Below, in pieces: positions 49,914-59,172 of a stretch of DNA of 64,000 nucleotides (positions are counted from its first letter, which is position 1; each line of letters starts with the position of its first letter). This stretch comes from Rufibacter sediminis (GTDB lineage Bacteria > Bacteroidota > Bacteroidia > Cytophagales > Hymenobacteraceae), in NCBI RefSeq assembly GCF_014269285.1, contig NZ_JACOAF010000010.1, positions 23,272 through 87,271 on the forward strand, in the 5' to 3' direction. The notes under the pieces were generated by a model. That model was not told the origin of the DNA, did no database searches, and saw nothing but the letters and a program-made list of their open reading frames with translations. The position numbers were made by a program, and so were the translations under genes.

Positions 49914-52442
49914 CTAGGATCTTGTTTTAAGGGCGCGTCTAAGAACCTGGTAGTCCAGGTAATATAATACCTTAACGGAGAAGCTATTCAATTGTTTGGC
50001 CTGCATGGTGTTGCCCAGATTCAGGAAATAACTGGCGCGCTCGGGCACGGCGCTGTCATAAATGGCGTTTTTCCAGACCACGCTCACCTCGCTGCCCGGC
50101 GCGAACCGCCAGCTATACACCAGGTCTATGTTGAAGGCGTTGAAATTGCGCGCATTGGCAGACGGCGAGGCGGGTTTGTATTCCAGCGGCGTGCCGTTGC
50201 CGTCTTCCTGCAGCAGAAAGTAGCGGTCAAACGTGGCGTTGGACCAGTAATGGCGCATGTTCAGGTTCAGGGCGGTGCGGGCGTTGAAAATGTAGGTGCC
50301 CGTGACGATGTTGTTGACGGTCTGTACCTTCCGGCGACCGAAGAAGATGCTGTCTGGCTGGGCTATTTTTCGTGCCTCATAAAGAGAATCATTGCCGGCA
50401 AAGCCAAAGTCGCGCGGGGCGTGATTGTAGCGGATGTTGTACACCAGTTGCAGGTGGTCATTCACGCGTACGCGCGGACTCAGCCCGATCCATTTGTCCA
50501 GCTGGCGGTACTCCGGGGACCAGTAGAACCCGAATTCCAGGTCCACGGCCAGTTTCTTCCGGTAGTCACTGGAGATGTAGGAGTTCACTTCCCAACCGGC
50601 CGGTTTGCGCCATTTCTGGTCAGGAACACCGTCCTGGTTGTAGGAGCGGGGCTCAAAGTAGTCGTAGCCGTCTTTGGGCAGCCAGACCAGGGTGTACCCA
50701 AAGGACAGGAAGTTCTTGGTGGTGGCGTTGGTTTCCAGGAAATAGGCCAATTGAGTGAACGCAGACGGTTTGTAGAGCATGCGGTGCTGCACGCCCAGCG
50801 CGTTGTAGGCGTTGTTCAGTTTCCAGAAGGGCTTATAGAAGTTGTAGGCCACGTAGGCATGCGTTTCGCGGGAGTTGTTGTTGTCCAGATAGCCCAGGTC
50901 GTTAATGTCATAGGTGTGGTTCTCCACGGTGTGCCGGGCGTTGAACTGGAAACTGCCGCTGGTCTTCCCAAAACTGGCCGAGTAAGCGTGACCCAGCTCC
51001 ACGGCCTCGGTGCCTTGGGGGAGTTCGCCTTTGTTGTAGCGCTGGCTCAGGTTGCCGCTCAGGTTCAGGGTGTAGGAGTTCTTCTTATTGGTGAGCTTGG
51101 TCATGAACCCCGTCACGTTGGCGTTGTGGAAACCGGCCCCGCGGGTCACGTTGGTGTTGGTGAACGTCACAAACGAGCTGTTGGGCAAACTTTGGTCCAG
51201 CACCAGCACGTTGTAATTGGTCACCGGATCAGTCAGGACCTTGAACTCCTCATCGGTTAAACCGCTTTTCAAAGTGGCGTAGGTGTTGCGGGTCACGGCG
51301 TTGAAAATCCCGATGCCCAGGCCTTTGTTCGTTCTCCCGGAGAGTTTGGAGGCGTTGACCAGACTCGTTTTGGCGGGGTTTTCCAGAATCTCGGCCTTCT
51401 CCCCGTGCCGGGATTCGTCATAAGAAAGGTTGTTGAAGTTCATGGGCTGCGCCCCGATGCGGCGGGAGTAAAAGAGGCCCGCCTTGTTGAAGAGCTCGGT
51501 GCCCTCGGTGAAAAATTGCCGGTTTTCGTCAAAACGCACCTCAAACGGCGAGAGGTTGAGCACCTGCGCGTCTGACTGGGTCTGCCCGAAATCCGGCACC
51601 AAAGTCATGTCCAGGGTGAACGCGTCGTTGATGCCGTACTTGATGTCCATGCCGCCGTTGACGGTGGTCTTGAGGTCTTTCTTGCCGGGCTGGTCCTGCG
51701 GAAAATGATCGGCGTAGCCGGAAAGATAAGGCATGAGCGACAGCCGCAGGGGGGCTTTGAGGCCGGTGATGCCGTGCACCTCGCCAAACTGGTTCACCCA
51801 ACCCTGGATGGAGCTGTCCACGAAATTCCAGAAGGCTTCCTCGCGGTAGCGGCGGGTAGAGCGCCAGAAGTTGATGCCCCAGGTCTGCACGTCTTTTTTA
51901 GGGAACCGGATGGCGGAGTACGGAATCCGGAGCTCCACGCTCCAGCCCTGCGGATGGCGCGCCACGGCACTTTGCCACACGGCGTCCCAAGTGGTCTCGT
52001 TCCCGTTGCTGGTGGCCTTGAAATCGGTCTGGACCCCGGCCGTGGAAACCTCAAACCCGAAGGCGTTCTGCTTGTCCTGGTACGTGTCAAAGTAGACCCC
52101 AAACATATCGGCGTTTACCTGGCCGCCGTCGCGTTGGCTTAGCTGGGACAGGATGGAGTCTGGGGCGGTGTCAAAGAGAATGGCCCCCACGTACACGGCC
52201 TCATCGTCATAGAGCACCCGCACCTCGGTGCGTTGTTTGGCCGGCGAGCCGTTGGCCGGGTTCATCTGGGTGAAACCGGTAGCGGGCGTTACCTGCTGCC
52301 AGATGTCCTCGTCGGGGAGGCCGTCCAGTTTGGGTGGGGTGGCGGTGCGGCCTGCGGTGATCTGCTTTGTTACTTTAGGGGTTTGGGCATGGGTGAAGAA
52401 GGTACTGCAAAGGCAAAGCAACAGCAGACAGACGTATTTCAT
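49914..52442 (-). CDS. DUF5916 domain outer-membrane protein with a CBM9-like N-terminus
   Basis: 842 residues: signal peptide (YVCLLLLCLCSTFFTHAQ), a carbohydrate-binding family 9-like sandwich (about 30-225; PPKLDGLPDEDIWQQV, VRVLYDDEAVYVGAILFD, GWSVELRIPYSAIRFPK) and a DUF5916 region (about 235-842) rich in aromatic alternating strands, most likely a barrel (NRQFFTEGTELFNKAGLFYS). Such proteins are common in Bacteroidota and of unknown role; envelope glycan or peptide handling has been suggested by context elsewhere. Here it lies between an S1-domain RNA-binding gene and an oxidoreductase. Confidence 0.9.
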   Translation of the reverse strand: MKYVCLLLLCLCSTFFTHAQTPKVTKQITAGRTATPPKLDGLPDEDIWQQVTPATGFTQMNPANGSPAKQRTEVRVLYDDEAVYVGAILFDTAPDSILSQLSQRDGGQVNADMFGVYFDTYQDKQNAFGFEVSTAGVQTDFKATSNGNETTWDAVWQSAVARHPQGWSVELRIPYSAIRFPKKDVQTWGINFWRSTRRYREEAFWNFVDSSIQGWVNQFGEVHGITGLKAPLRLSLMPYLSGYADHFPQDQPGKKDLKTTVNGGMDIKYGINDAFTLDMTLVPDFGQTQSDAQVLNLSPFEVRFDENRQFFTEGTELFNKAGLFYSRRIGAQPMNFNNLSYDESRHGEKAEILENPAKTSLVNASKLSGRTNKGLGIGIFNAVTRNTYATLKSGLTDEEFKVLTDPVTNYNVLVLDQSLPNSSFVTFTNTNVTRGAGFHNANVTGFMTKLTNKKNSYTLNLSGNLSQRYNKGELPQGTEAVELGHAYSASFGKTSGSFQFNARHTVENHTYDINDLGYLDNNNSRETHAYVAYNFYKPFWKLNNAYNALGVQHRMLYKPSAFTQLAYFLETNATTKNFLSFGYTLVWLPKDGYDYFEPRSYNQDGVPDQKWRKPAGWEVNSYISSDYRKKLAVDLEFGFYWSPEYRQLDKWIGLSPRVRVNDHLQLVYNIRYNHAPRDFGFAGNDSLYEARKIAQPDSIFFGRRKVQTVNNIVTGTYIFNARTALNLNMRHYWSNATFDRYFLLQEDGNGTPLEYKPASPSANARNFNAFNIDLVYSWRFAPGSEVSVVWKNAIYDSAVPERASYFLNLGNTMQAKQLNSFSVKVLYYLDYQVLRRALKTRS

Positions 52443-52475
52443 AGAGCAATTGGAGACAAGGAGTGGGCCGTCAGA

Positions 52476-53312
52476 TTAAGACTTATCCAAAAGACTAATG
52501 CCCTCCGGCAACAGTTGCACCTCTCCTCGTTTATATAAGGCCCCGATGGCTTTTTTGAACGTTTTTTTGCTCATACCCAGCGTCTGGTAGATCAGCTCAG
52601 GGGTGCTTTTATCCGTGAGCGGCAAGTGGCCCTGCTCGGCGCGCAGCCGCGCCAGGATGGTTTCAGAGGCTTCCAGCACCTCGTCATAGCCCTGTTTCTG
52701 CAAGCTTACGTCCAGTTTGTTGTCTTCCCGTACTTTCTTGAGGTAGCCCTGGGTGTACTCGCCGGGCTCCAGGCTGCGGAACACCTCGTTGCGGTACAGC
52801 ATGCCCAGGTACTTGTTGTTCACGATGACCTGGAAACCCAGCGCTTTCTCCGGGCCAATCAGCAACTGCACTTCGTCGCCTTCTTCCAGGGTGATGGTAT
52901 CATAGTTCAGGAAAGGTCCCAGTTTGGTGGAACCCACCAGCCGGTCCGAGTTTTCGTCCAGGTACACGTACACCAGGGCCCACTGGCCCACGTAGAGTGC
53001 ATCGTGCTGGTTTTTGAACGGCACAAACAGATCCTTTTCCAGTCCCCATTCCATAAACGCCCCGAAATTGTTCACGTCCCGTACCTGCAGGCAGGCGAAC
53101 TGGTCTACTTTGGCTTTGGGCTCCAGCGTGGTGGCAATGAGCCGGTCCTCTGAGTCGCGGTACACAAACACGGAGATCATGTCCCCGATGCGGGCCTCGG
53201 CCGGAACATATTTGCGGGGCAGCAACACATCGCCGTCATCAGAACCCAGGTAAAGCCCGTGTTCCACATCGCGCAGAATTTCCAGATAGTTGTAATCGCC
53301 TAGGTGTAACAT
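52476..53312 (-). CDS. CvfB-like S1 RNA-binding protein
   Basis: 278 residues with tandem S1-like OB domains (GLYLGSDDGDVLLPRKYVPA; VRDVNNFGAFMEWGLEKDLF; GYLKKVREDNKLDVSLQKQG) and a C-terminal winged helix (LGMSKKTFKKAIGALYKRGE). This is the YitL/CvfB layout; S. aureus CvfB binds RNA and affects virulence gene expression. The start is 46 bp upstream-side clear of the IPR copy at 53401. It ends 33 bp before the DUF5916 gene, so the three minus-strand genes may be one operon. Confidence 0.9.
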   Translation of the reverse strand: MLHLGDYNYLEILRDVEHGLYLGSDDGDVLLPRKYVPAEARIGDMISVFVYRDSEDRLIATTLEPKAKVDQFACLQVRDVNNFGAFMEWGLEKDLFVPFKNQHDALYVGQWALVYVYLDENSDRLVGSTKLGPFLNYDTITLEEGDEVQLLIGPEKALGFQVIVNNKYLGMLYRNEVFRSLEPGEYTQGYLKKVREDNKLDVSLQKQGYDEVLEASETILARLRAEQGHLPLTDKSTPELIYQTLGMSKKTFKKAIGALYKRGEVQLLPEGISLLDKS

Positions 53313-53400
53313 GGGACGTCGTGTTTTTAAGAATAGGCAACAAATATATTGATTCTATCCGGCACCTATCCACGGTGAGGCAAAGTTTGTGCGCGGAAAT

Positions 53401-53439
53401 CGTTTCGGGCCTCTTTTCCGGAAAACAGGCTCAAAACAG
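53401..53439. repeat. IPR copy 26
   Basis: CGTTTCGGGCCTCTTTTCC faces GGAAAACAGGCTCAAAACAG, 19 bp past the stop of the four-helix protein and 89 bp upstream of the CvfB-like start. Confidence 0.75.
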
Positions 53440-53458
53440 ATATCTTTATAGGGGGCCG

Positions 53459-53845
53459 CTACCTGCTGCGCAGAACATAGAACACGTATGGCAACAGGAA
53501 AAGGCAAACCAGAAAAACCACCCAGATGCGTCCGGCCACCAAGTTATAATCCTGGAAAAGAAAGGCCCAAGATTTATTCGTAAAGCGTCCTAAAGAAAAC
53601 TCAAACGCCACTGTCAATACCACCCAGACAAAACCTATGAGAAAGCTTTGTCTGGTACTCTGGATGTCCAATTTTGAATATACAAACCCTACATAGAGCG
53701 CGCAAAGAATAATTAGGGTGAGGGTTGACAACTGGTGCGCCCGTAAGTCACTAAACTGTTTTATAAGCACCAATTCCCTCAGCGTTGCATTGGCAAATGC
53801 AAGTACTATCATAGGGAGCCAAAGCAGGAAATGTTTAATGCCCAT
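53459..53845 (-). CDS. Four-helix membrane protein of unknown function
   Basis: 128 residues with four hydrophobic helices (LLWLPMIVLAFANATL; TLTLIILCALYVGFVY; FLIGFVWVVLTVAFEFSLG; IWVVFLVCLFLLPYVFYVL). The segments ATLRELVL near the N-terminus and FEFSLGRFTNKSW in the third loop look conserved in kind, but I do not recognise the family. AT-richer codon use than its neighbours is visible. Confidence 0.75.
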   Translation of the reverse strand: MGIKHFLLWLPMIVLAFANATLRELVLIKQFSDLRAHQLSTLTLIILCALYVGFVYSKLDIQSTRQSFLIGFVWVVLTVAFEFSLGRFTNKSWAFLFQDYNLVAGRIWVVFLVCLFLLPYVFYVLRSR

Positions 53846-53855
53846 AGTTTGCTAT

Positions 53856-54083
53856 TCACGAAGTTAACAGAAGAACAAAGATCGCCACCACGGCGGTGGT
53901 AAGCTGAATCTTGGAAACATCCCCAGTTATAGAAATTGGGATGCTTCTCCAGTGAAGAAAGATGATATCGCAAATGAAAGAAAATGCCCGTGTCACCGGA
54001 TGCCACCTGGTCGTAAATATACCCGCAAAAAGTATCCAACCACCTGTGGAATGTTGTGTTTCATGAAATTGCCGTACATGCAA
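53856..54083 (-). CDS. Possible small membrane protein (weak)
   Basis: A 75-residue frame ending 10 bp before the four-helix protein start. It is hydrophobic in two stretches (WILFAGIFTTRWH; LTTAVVAIFVLLLTS) and AT-rich like its neighbour. An overlapping frame (53809-54039) competes, and neither shows a recognisable domain. It could also be a decayed gene. Confidence 0.25.
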   Translation of the reverse strand: MHVRQFHETQHSTGGWILFAGIFTTRWHPVTRAFSFICDIIFLHWRSIPISITGDVSKIQLTTAVVAIFVLLLTS

Positions 54084-54101
54084 GTGAAGAGGCTCCTTGT
54101 T

Positions 54102-54145
54102 TTCCGTTTCAAGCCTGATTTCCTGAAAACAGCCCCAAAACGGAA
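54102..54145. repeat. IPR copy 27
   Basis: TTCCGTTTCAAGCCTGATTTCC faces TGAAAACAGCCCCAAAACGG, ending AA. It abuts the PorP/SprF stop codon (54146), a terminator position. Confidence 0.8.
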
Positions 54146-55177
54146 CTACCAGTACTGCGACGGAGAGTAAATGCTCCGGCGATTGCGCAACATGAGCCCC
54201 AGCACCAGTTCGTGCGAGCCGTAGCTCACCTGGTTGAGGCCCGAGGTGGTGAGATCGTAGGCGTACCCTAAGTGGAATTTCTGCTTGTACTGAAACCCGG
54301 CCATGAGCACCGCCGCATCGTGCAACCGATACGAGCCGCCTACCCAGAACTGATCACGCCAGTACACCTTGGTGTTCAGGTCCACCGAAAGCGGACTGGG
54401 CGAGGCGTATTTCACCACCACCGACGGCATCACGCTCAAATAACGGTTAAGGCCAATCCGATAGCCGCCGTGCCCGAAGAAGTGCCGCTGTTGTTTGGCC
54501 GGTATCGTAGAGCGGGTTTCCCGGAAACTGAAGGGCGTAGGCAATACCTGCGCCACCGAAGCACCCAGAAAGAACCTCGGGCTGTAGAGCAGCACGCCCA
54601 CCCCAATGTTGGGCAGGAGCCGGTTGTATTCATCGGCGTTGAGCACCGGGTCTCCGGAACTGGCGAAGGTGAGCTGTTCGCGGTTGAGGCCAAACTGGGT
54701 CATGCCGACGGCCACCCCCGCCGCCAGTTTAAGTGAGGCGGTAAGAGGCTGATGGTAGGCGTACAGGAACTGGACCTCGGTGCGTTTGAGGCCCGCGGCT
54801 TTGTCGGCCTGCACCAGGAGCCCCACGCCGTGGTGCGGCCGCGTTTTCTGGGCGTTATTGCGGAACCCGGGCCGCCATTGGTTTTTGTACTTGCCCTTGA
54901 CCGCGTTCCGGGGCCCAAACGTGGTGGGCGGACTCAGGTAATCCATGCGGGAGAGCGGCATGTGGGCACTCAGGTAATACGAGGTGGGCGCACCCTGCAA
55001 GCCAGACCATTGGTTCCGGTACCCGGCCCGCACGTCTAGGTAATTATCGGTGCCGCTCACGGCCGGGTTCAGGAGCAGCGGGTTGAGCATGTACTGACTG
55101 TAGTGCGGCACTTGCTGCGCCAGCCCCAACAGCGGGAGACAGAGCAGGAAAAGCAGGAGGTAGCTGTTCTTTCTCAT
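54146..55177 (-). CDS. Type IX secretion system PorP/SprF family outer-membrane protein
   Basis: 343 residues: signal peptide (LLLFLLCLPLLGLAQ) and the family opening QVPHYSQYMLNPLLLNPAVS with YRNQWSGLQGAPTSYYLSAH, followed by a 14-strand-type barrel. PorP/SprF proteins are needed for export or surface attachment of proteins with type B (gliding-motility) C-terminal domains. The gene lies 11 bp downstream of a large protein with that very domain, the standard pairing. Confidence 0.95.
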   Translation of the reverse strand: MRKNSYLLLFLLCLPLLGLAQQVPHYSQYMLNPLLLNPAVSGTDNYLDVRAGYRNQWSGLQGAPTSYYLSAHMPLSRMDYLSPPTTFGPRNAVKGKYKNQWRPGFRNNAQKTRPHHGVGLLVQADKAAGLKRTEVQFLYAYHQPLTASLKLAAGVAVGMTQFGLNREQLTFASSGDPVLNADEYNRLLPNIGVGVLLYSPRFFLGASVAQVLPTPFSFRETRSTIPAKQQRHFFGHGGYRIGLNRYLSVMPSVVVKYASPSPLSVDLNTKVYWRDQFWVGGSYRLHDAAVLMAGFQYKQKFHLGYAYDLTTSGLNQVSYGSHELVLGLMLRNRRSIYSPSQYW

Positions 55178-55188
55178 AGGCTCTTGGC

Positions 55189-58100
55189 TTAGCGCAAAAT
55201 GGTGAGGGGCCCCGTCATCTTCGGCCGACCATTGCTGGGGTCAATGATGTAGTAATAAGCGCCAATGGGCAAATCGCTGCCGTTTCGTTTCCCATCCCAG
55301 GGCGCGGGGTAGCCCCGGCTGGAGTAGACCTGCTGGCCCCATCGGTTATAAATCTCAATGCTGATGTGCGGGTAATCCTGAATGCCTTCCAGCACCCAGG
55401 TGTCATTGGAGCCGTCGCCGTTGGGCGAGAACGCCGTAGGAATGTTCAGGCGCTTGATAACCGTCACGGTCATGCTGTCCACGTTGGGGCACCCCGCGTC
55501 TGAGACGCTGCTCAGGTAGTATTTGGTGGTCACACTAGGCGAGGCCGTGGGGTTCTCCACCGTTAAACTGCTCAAGCCCGAGGCGGGGGACCAGGTGAGG
55601 CTGCCCTGGCCTTGGCCTTGTAACACCACGCTTTCGCCTTCCACTAGCAGAATGTCCCTGCCGGCATTTACTTGGGGGGTAGGCCGCAGTTGAATCTCTA
55701 CCTCGTCGGTGGCATTGGCGCAGGGGCTGTTGCTCACCGTCCAGCGCAACACATAAGTGCCGCCCATGGTGCCCGAGAAAACAGCGGTAGGACTGGCCGG
55801 ATTGCTGAAACTTCCGCCGGTGCCCTGCACAATGCTCCATTGGCCAGTGGCCGGGGCCGGTGTATTGGCCACCAGGGTAGCGGTCACCCCGCCGCAGATG
55901 AGTTGATCAGGCCCTGCTTGCGCCAGGGGCGCAGGAGAGATGGTAATAGTTTTCCGGATGGTTTGCGCGCAGCCCCGGTCAGTGGTAACGGTTAAGCTCA
56001 CTGTGTAAGCGCCTTCCCGCGGGTAGTGATGGGTAGGATGCTGTGTGGCGGCGGTCGTGCCATCTCCAAAGTCCCAGGCCCACGAAGTGAGTTGCCCACC
56101 GGCCAGGCTGCTCATGTCCTGAAAGGAGACTGCGTCCCTCGTGCAGCCTATGGTAGGAGAGAAATCAGGCTTTGGAGTAGGGTACACGGTAACGGTGCTG
56201 GCAAACGTCTGCTCGCAGCCATTCGCGGCTTTCACGGCCAGAGAAACCGTGTACGTGCCGGGAGCGGCATATTGGTGGGTGGGGTTCACCTGCGTGGAGG
56301 TGGTGTTGTCGCCAAACGTCCAGGTGTAGGTGAGCGCGCCACTGCCGCGGGCCTGGGTGGTGTTGGTGAAGCTAACCGCCGTGCCTTCGCAGACGTTGGC
56401 CGTGGTGAAACTTGCCGCGGGGTTGGGCAGCACCACTACCGTTTTGGTGACCGACTCGGTGCAGACAATGCCGGACCATACGCTCAGCTTGACCTGATAG
56501 GTGCCGGGGGCAGTGTACAGGTGCATGGGGTCTGTCTCCTCAGAGGAAGTGCCGTCGCCAAAATCCCAGCGCCGCCGGATGATCTTCCCGAAGGCAATGC
56601 TGCTGGCATCCTGAAACTGGACTCCCTGCTCCTGGCAGAACGACGACGAGGTGAAGTCAGGAACCGGTACCGCCCCGCTGACAATGTAGGTGTGCGAGAT
56701 ACTGTCCTGGCACCCTTTGCCCGAGGTCACCACCAATTTCACGGTGTATTCCCCTTCTCTGGTGTACCGGTGCCGGGGTGCCTGGGCAGTAGACGTACTA
56801 CCGTCCCCAAAGTCCCAGCGGTAGGTCATGGTGCCCGAGGCAAGAGTAGACTGGTTCTGGAAAGCGGCTTCGTCGCGTACGCACAGGTCCGGTAAGGTAA
56901 AGGCGGCCACCGGTTTGGGGTTGATGATCACCCGTTGCTGGGTAGAGTCCTGGCAACCCTGCTCGGCGGTGACCTTCAATTTTACGGTGTAGGTGCCTGG
57001 CTGCGCATAGGTGTGCTGCGGGTTTTGTGCCGCACTGCGGGGCGTGCCGTCACCGAAATCCCATTCCCATTGGATCAGTTTCCCTTGCGCCATCGTGGAC
57101 TGGTCCTGAAACGCCAAGGCTGCTTTGTCACAGGTTTCCGGGGCGCTGAACCTGGCAATGGGTGGCGCAATAATGGTGACTTGCCGGGTAATTTCTGCCA
57201 CACACTTGTTCTTGCTGGTAACGGTGAGGTGAACGGTATAGGTGCCGGGGCTTTTAAACCGATGCGCCGGATTTTGTTTCCGGGAGGTGCCGCCGTCTCC
57301 AAAATCCCATCGCCACTCGGTGATACTCTGGCCCGTGGTTATTTTGCTTTCGTCTCTGAACCGGGTACTGTCGTTTGCGCAGGGAACTTCATAGGAGAAA
57401 CCGGCCTCAGGGTTGGGGTGAACCTCTACCTCAATAGAAGTAGAATCCTGAGAATCACAGTCATTTCCGTTTGACTTAGTGGTGACCAGAGAGACGTTGT
57501 ACCGCCCCGTCTTGGGGAAAAGATGTGAGGGGTTCTGTTCCGTAGACGTGCTGCCATCGTCAAAATACCATTTCCAGGCCAACGGCTCGTAAATGGCAAA
57601 CCCTTTGAACCGAATGGTGCGTCCCTCGCAAATACTGTCAGAAGCCACGGTGATGTTCTGGTTCAGGTTGGTCACGTTTGCCCCCGCTGAGTAGGCGTAC
57701 GACTCATAGTTCCCCAATCCGTAGGCCAGGGCGTTGAAGCCGCTGTCGGCGGTAAGTGTGTGGTTACCGGAGGAAACGGTGTTCTGCGCGTAGGAGTAAG
57801 TGGGGTTTGCCGGGACGGGAGTGAACGAAACCGGCTGCCCATCTAACCGGAAGGTTCCAATATCAGCGGTTTTCATGGTCACATTAATAAAATGGCTGGA
57901 AATCTGAAATCGCGGGGAGGAGTACAGGGTGATGCTTTTAAGGGTTTGCTCCACTGGATTGATCAGCACCATGTCAGGGTCACTGGGGACTTCATCGCAC
58001 CGTTGAGACTTCGTGTATTGCGTGACCTGCACCGGCTCCGAGGCGGTGATGTAGTTGGGCGCGCTGTTCTCAAATTCATGGTACTGACCCGTGTTTTTGG

Positions 58101-59016
58101 TGACCGAGCGGCCATTCACGGTAATGACGGTGTTGTCTTTGGAAGCCAGCACCCGGTAGATTTCGCCGGATTTGCGGCTTTTAAAAGGGGCGGTGATGAA
58201 GTTTTTGCCCCAGGCGCTCACCGGGTACAACTGCTGGTACAAATTGTCGCCGCTTAATGGAACTGGGCACGTGTACGGTTCGGGAACGGCCGTGTACGAA
58301 CTCCCCGAGAAGACCGCAATTTTCTTGCAGCTGCCAATGCCTGACTCCACAGACTCAATCTTGGTGCCCGTTAAATCCTGTAAAGCGCGCACCTGATATA
58401 CTTCGCCTTTCATCAGGGGCCGGGAGGGCGAAAACGTTCTTCCGGCCGGCTGCCCGCCCAGCGTAGCGGCCGTGGGCGTTATTTCAATGGTGGTGTTGTC
58501 CTCTAAGGCAACCACCATCAGTTGGGAGGTTGCCTGAGTCCCCTGCAACTGACTTTGGGTGTAGCTGACGGCGTAATACGAGCGGCCCAGCGTATTGGTG
58601 GGCAGCACCAGGGTTGCCCCAGACTTATTCAAATGATAGATATGGGAATAGACGACCACCGGTGCCTGGGCCGTCACATGGATGGCTTTCTGTTCGATGA
58701 CCTCACTGCTGCCTACGTACGCTACTGCGGGGGTTACCGGAATGACAGTGACGGAGTTGGCGGTCACCTGGTGGGTGGAAGGGGCGCCCTGGCCTACGCT
58801 GACCTGAACCGTGGTAGTTACGTCTGAGGTGACGTACAGATTCATGCTGGAGATCCCCTGCGGTGGGTTGGGGCCTGACTCGTTCTGGATGTGTGCCATG
58901 TAGCCTATCCAAAAGTCCCGGCCCTTGTTGGAGGTGGTTTGGGCAGCCGCCATGAAAGACCATAGCAGCAGAAGGCCCAGGCAAATGCTTCTTGTTAAGT
59001 AGAGGTAAGCCTTCAA
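55189..59016 (-). CDS. Large secreted PKD-repeat protein with type B T9SS C-terminal domain
   Basis: 1275 residues read from TTG, giving a clean signal peptide (SICLGLLLLWSFMAAAQ). Residues about 26-440 form an IgGFc-binding-protein-like region (NKGRDFWIGYMAHIQ; VVYSHIYHLNKSGATLVLP). Seven PKD beta-sandwiches follow (about 455-1010), each with the WDFGDG-type motif (WYFDDGST, WRWDFGDGG, WEWDFGDGT and so on). After an SprB-type linker comes the gliding-motility C-terminal domain (PTAFSPNGDGSNDTWVLEG; EIYNRWGQQVYSS; GAYYYIIDP). It is exported through the type IX system and held on the cell surface, probably as an adhesin. Confidence 0.95.
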   Translation of the reverse strand: MKAYLYLTRSICLGLLLLWSFMAAAQTTSNKGRDFWIGYMAHIQNESGPNPPQGISSMNLYVTSDVTTTVQVSVGQGAPSTHQVTANSVTVIPVTPAVAYVGSSEVIEQKAIHVTAQAPVVVYSHIYHLNKSGATLVLPTNTLGRSYYAVSYTQSQLQGTQATSQLMVVALEDNTTIEITPTAATLGGQPAGRTFSPSRPLMKGEVYQVRALQDLTGTKIESVESGIGSCKKIAVFSGSSYTAVPEPYTCPVPLSGDNLYQQLYPVSAWGKNFITAPFKSRKSGEIYRVLASKDNTVITVNGRSVTKNTGQYHEFENSAPNYITASEPVQVTQYTKSQRCDEVPSDPDMVLINPVEQTLKSITLYSSPRFQISSHFINVTMKTADIGTFRLDGQPVSFTPVPANPTYSYAQNTVSSGNHTLTADSGFNALAYGLGNYESYAYSAGANVTNLNQNITVASDSICEGRTIRFKGFAIYEPLAWKWYFDDGSTSTEQNPSHLFPKTGRYNVSLVTTKSNGNDCDSQDSTSIEVEVHPNPEAGFSYEVPCANDSTRFRDESKITTGQSITEWRWDFGDGGTSRKQNPAHRFKSPGTYTVHLTVTSKNKCVAEITRQVTIIAPPIARFSAPETCDKAALAFQDQSTMAQGKLIQWEWDFGDGTPRSAAQNPQHTYAQPGTYTVKLKVTAEQGCQDSTQQRVIINPKPVAAFTLPDLCVRDEAAFQNQSTLASGTMTYRWDFGDGSTSTAQAPRHRYTREGEYTVKLVVTSGKGCQDSISHTYIVSGAVPVPDFTSSSFCQEQGVQFQDASSIAFGKIIRRRWDFGDGTSSEETDPMHLYTAPGTYQVKLSVWSGIVCTESVTKTVVVLPNPAASFTTANVCEGTAVSFTNTTQARGSGALTYTWTFGDNTTSTQVNPTHQYAAPGTYTVSLAVKAANGCEQTFASTVTVYPTPKPDFSPTIGCTRDAVSFQDMSSLAGGQLTSWAWDFGDGTTAATQHPTHHYPREGAYTVSLTVTTDRGCAQTIRKTITISPAPLAQAGPDQLICGGVTATLVANTPAPATGQWSIVQGTGGSFSNPASPTAVFSGTMGGTYVLRWTVSNSPCANATDEVEIQLRPTPQVNAGRDILLVEGESVVLQGQGQGSLTWSPASGLSSLTVENPTASPSVTTKYYLSSVSDAGCPNVDSMTVTVIKRLNIPTAFSPNGDGSNDTWVLEGIQDYPHISIEIYNRWGQQVYSSRGYPAPWDGKRNGSDLPIGAYYYIIDPSNGRPKMTGPLTILR

Positions 59017-59118
59017 TTTCCTATCGCATTTGAATTTTCAACCACGAGTACCATCTCTCTTCCAAAAGAAAGATGCAGGTTCTTTGGTAAGAACAAGATA
59101 AGCTTTTTAAAGTGATAT

Positions 59119-59154
59119 GTTTTAAGCCTTCAAATGAAAAAGGAGGCTTAAAAC
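59119..59154. repeat. IPR-like palindrome (copy 28)
   Basis: GTTTTAAGCCT (59119-59129) and AGGAGGCTTAAAAC (59141-59154) pair around CAAATGAAAA. The loop differs from the usual GTTTTC..GAAAAC core. It lies 19 bp past the stop of the minus-strand barrel gene. Confidence 0.65.
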
Positions 59155-59172
59155 GGAAAAAGGCGCAGGAAC

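Noticed and set aside
49992..51260. 422-residue plus-strand ORF opposite the DUF5916 gene
   Set aside because: A shadow frame; no signal peptide, motif or ribosome-binding site.
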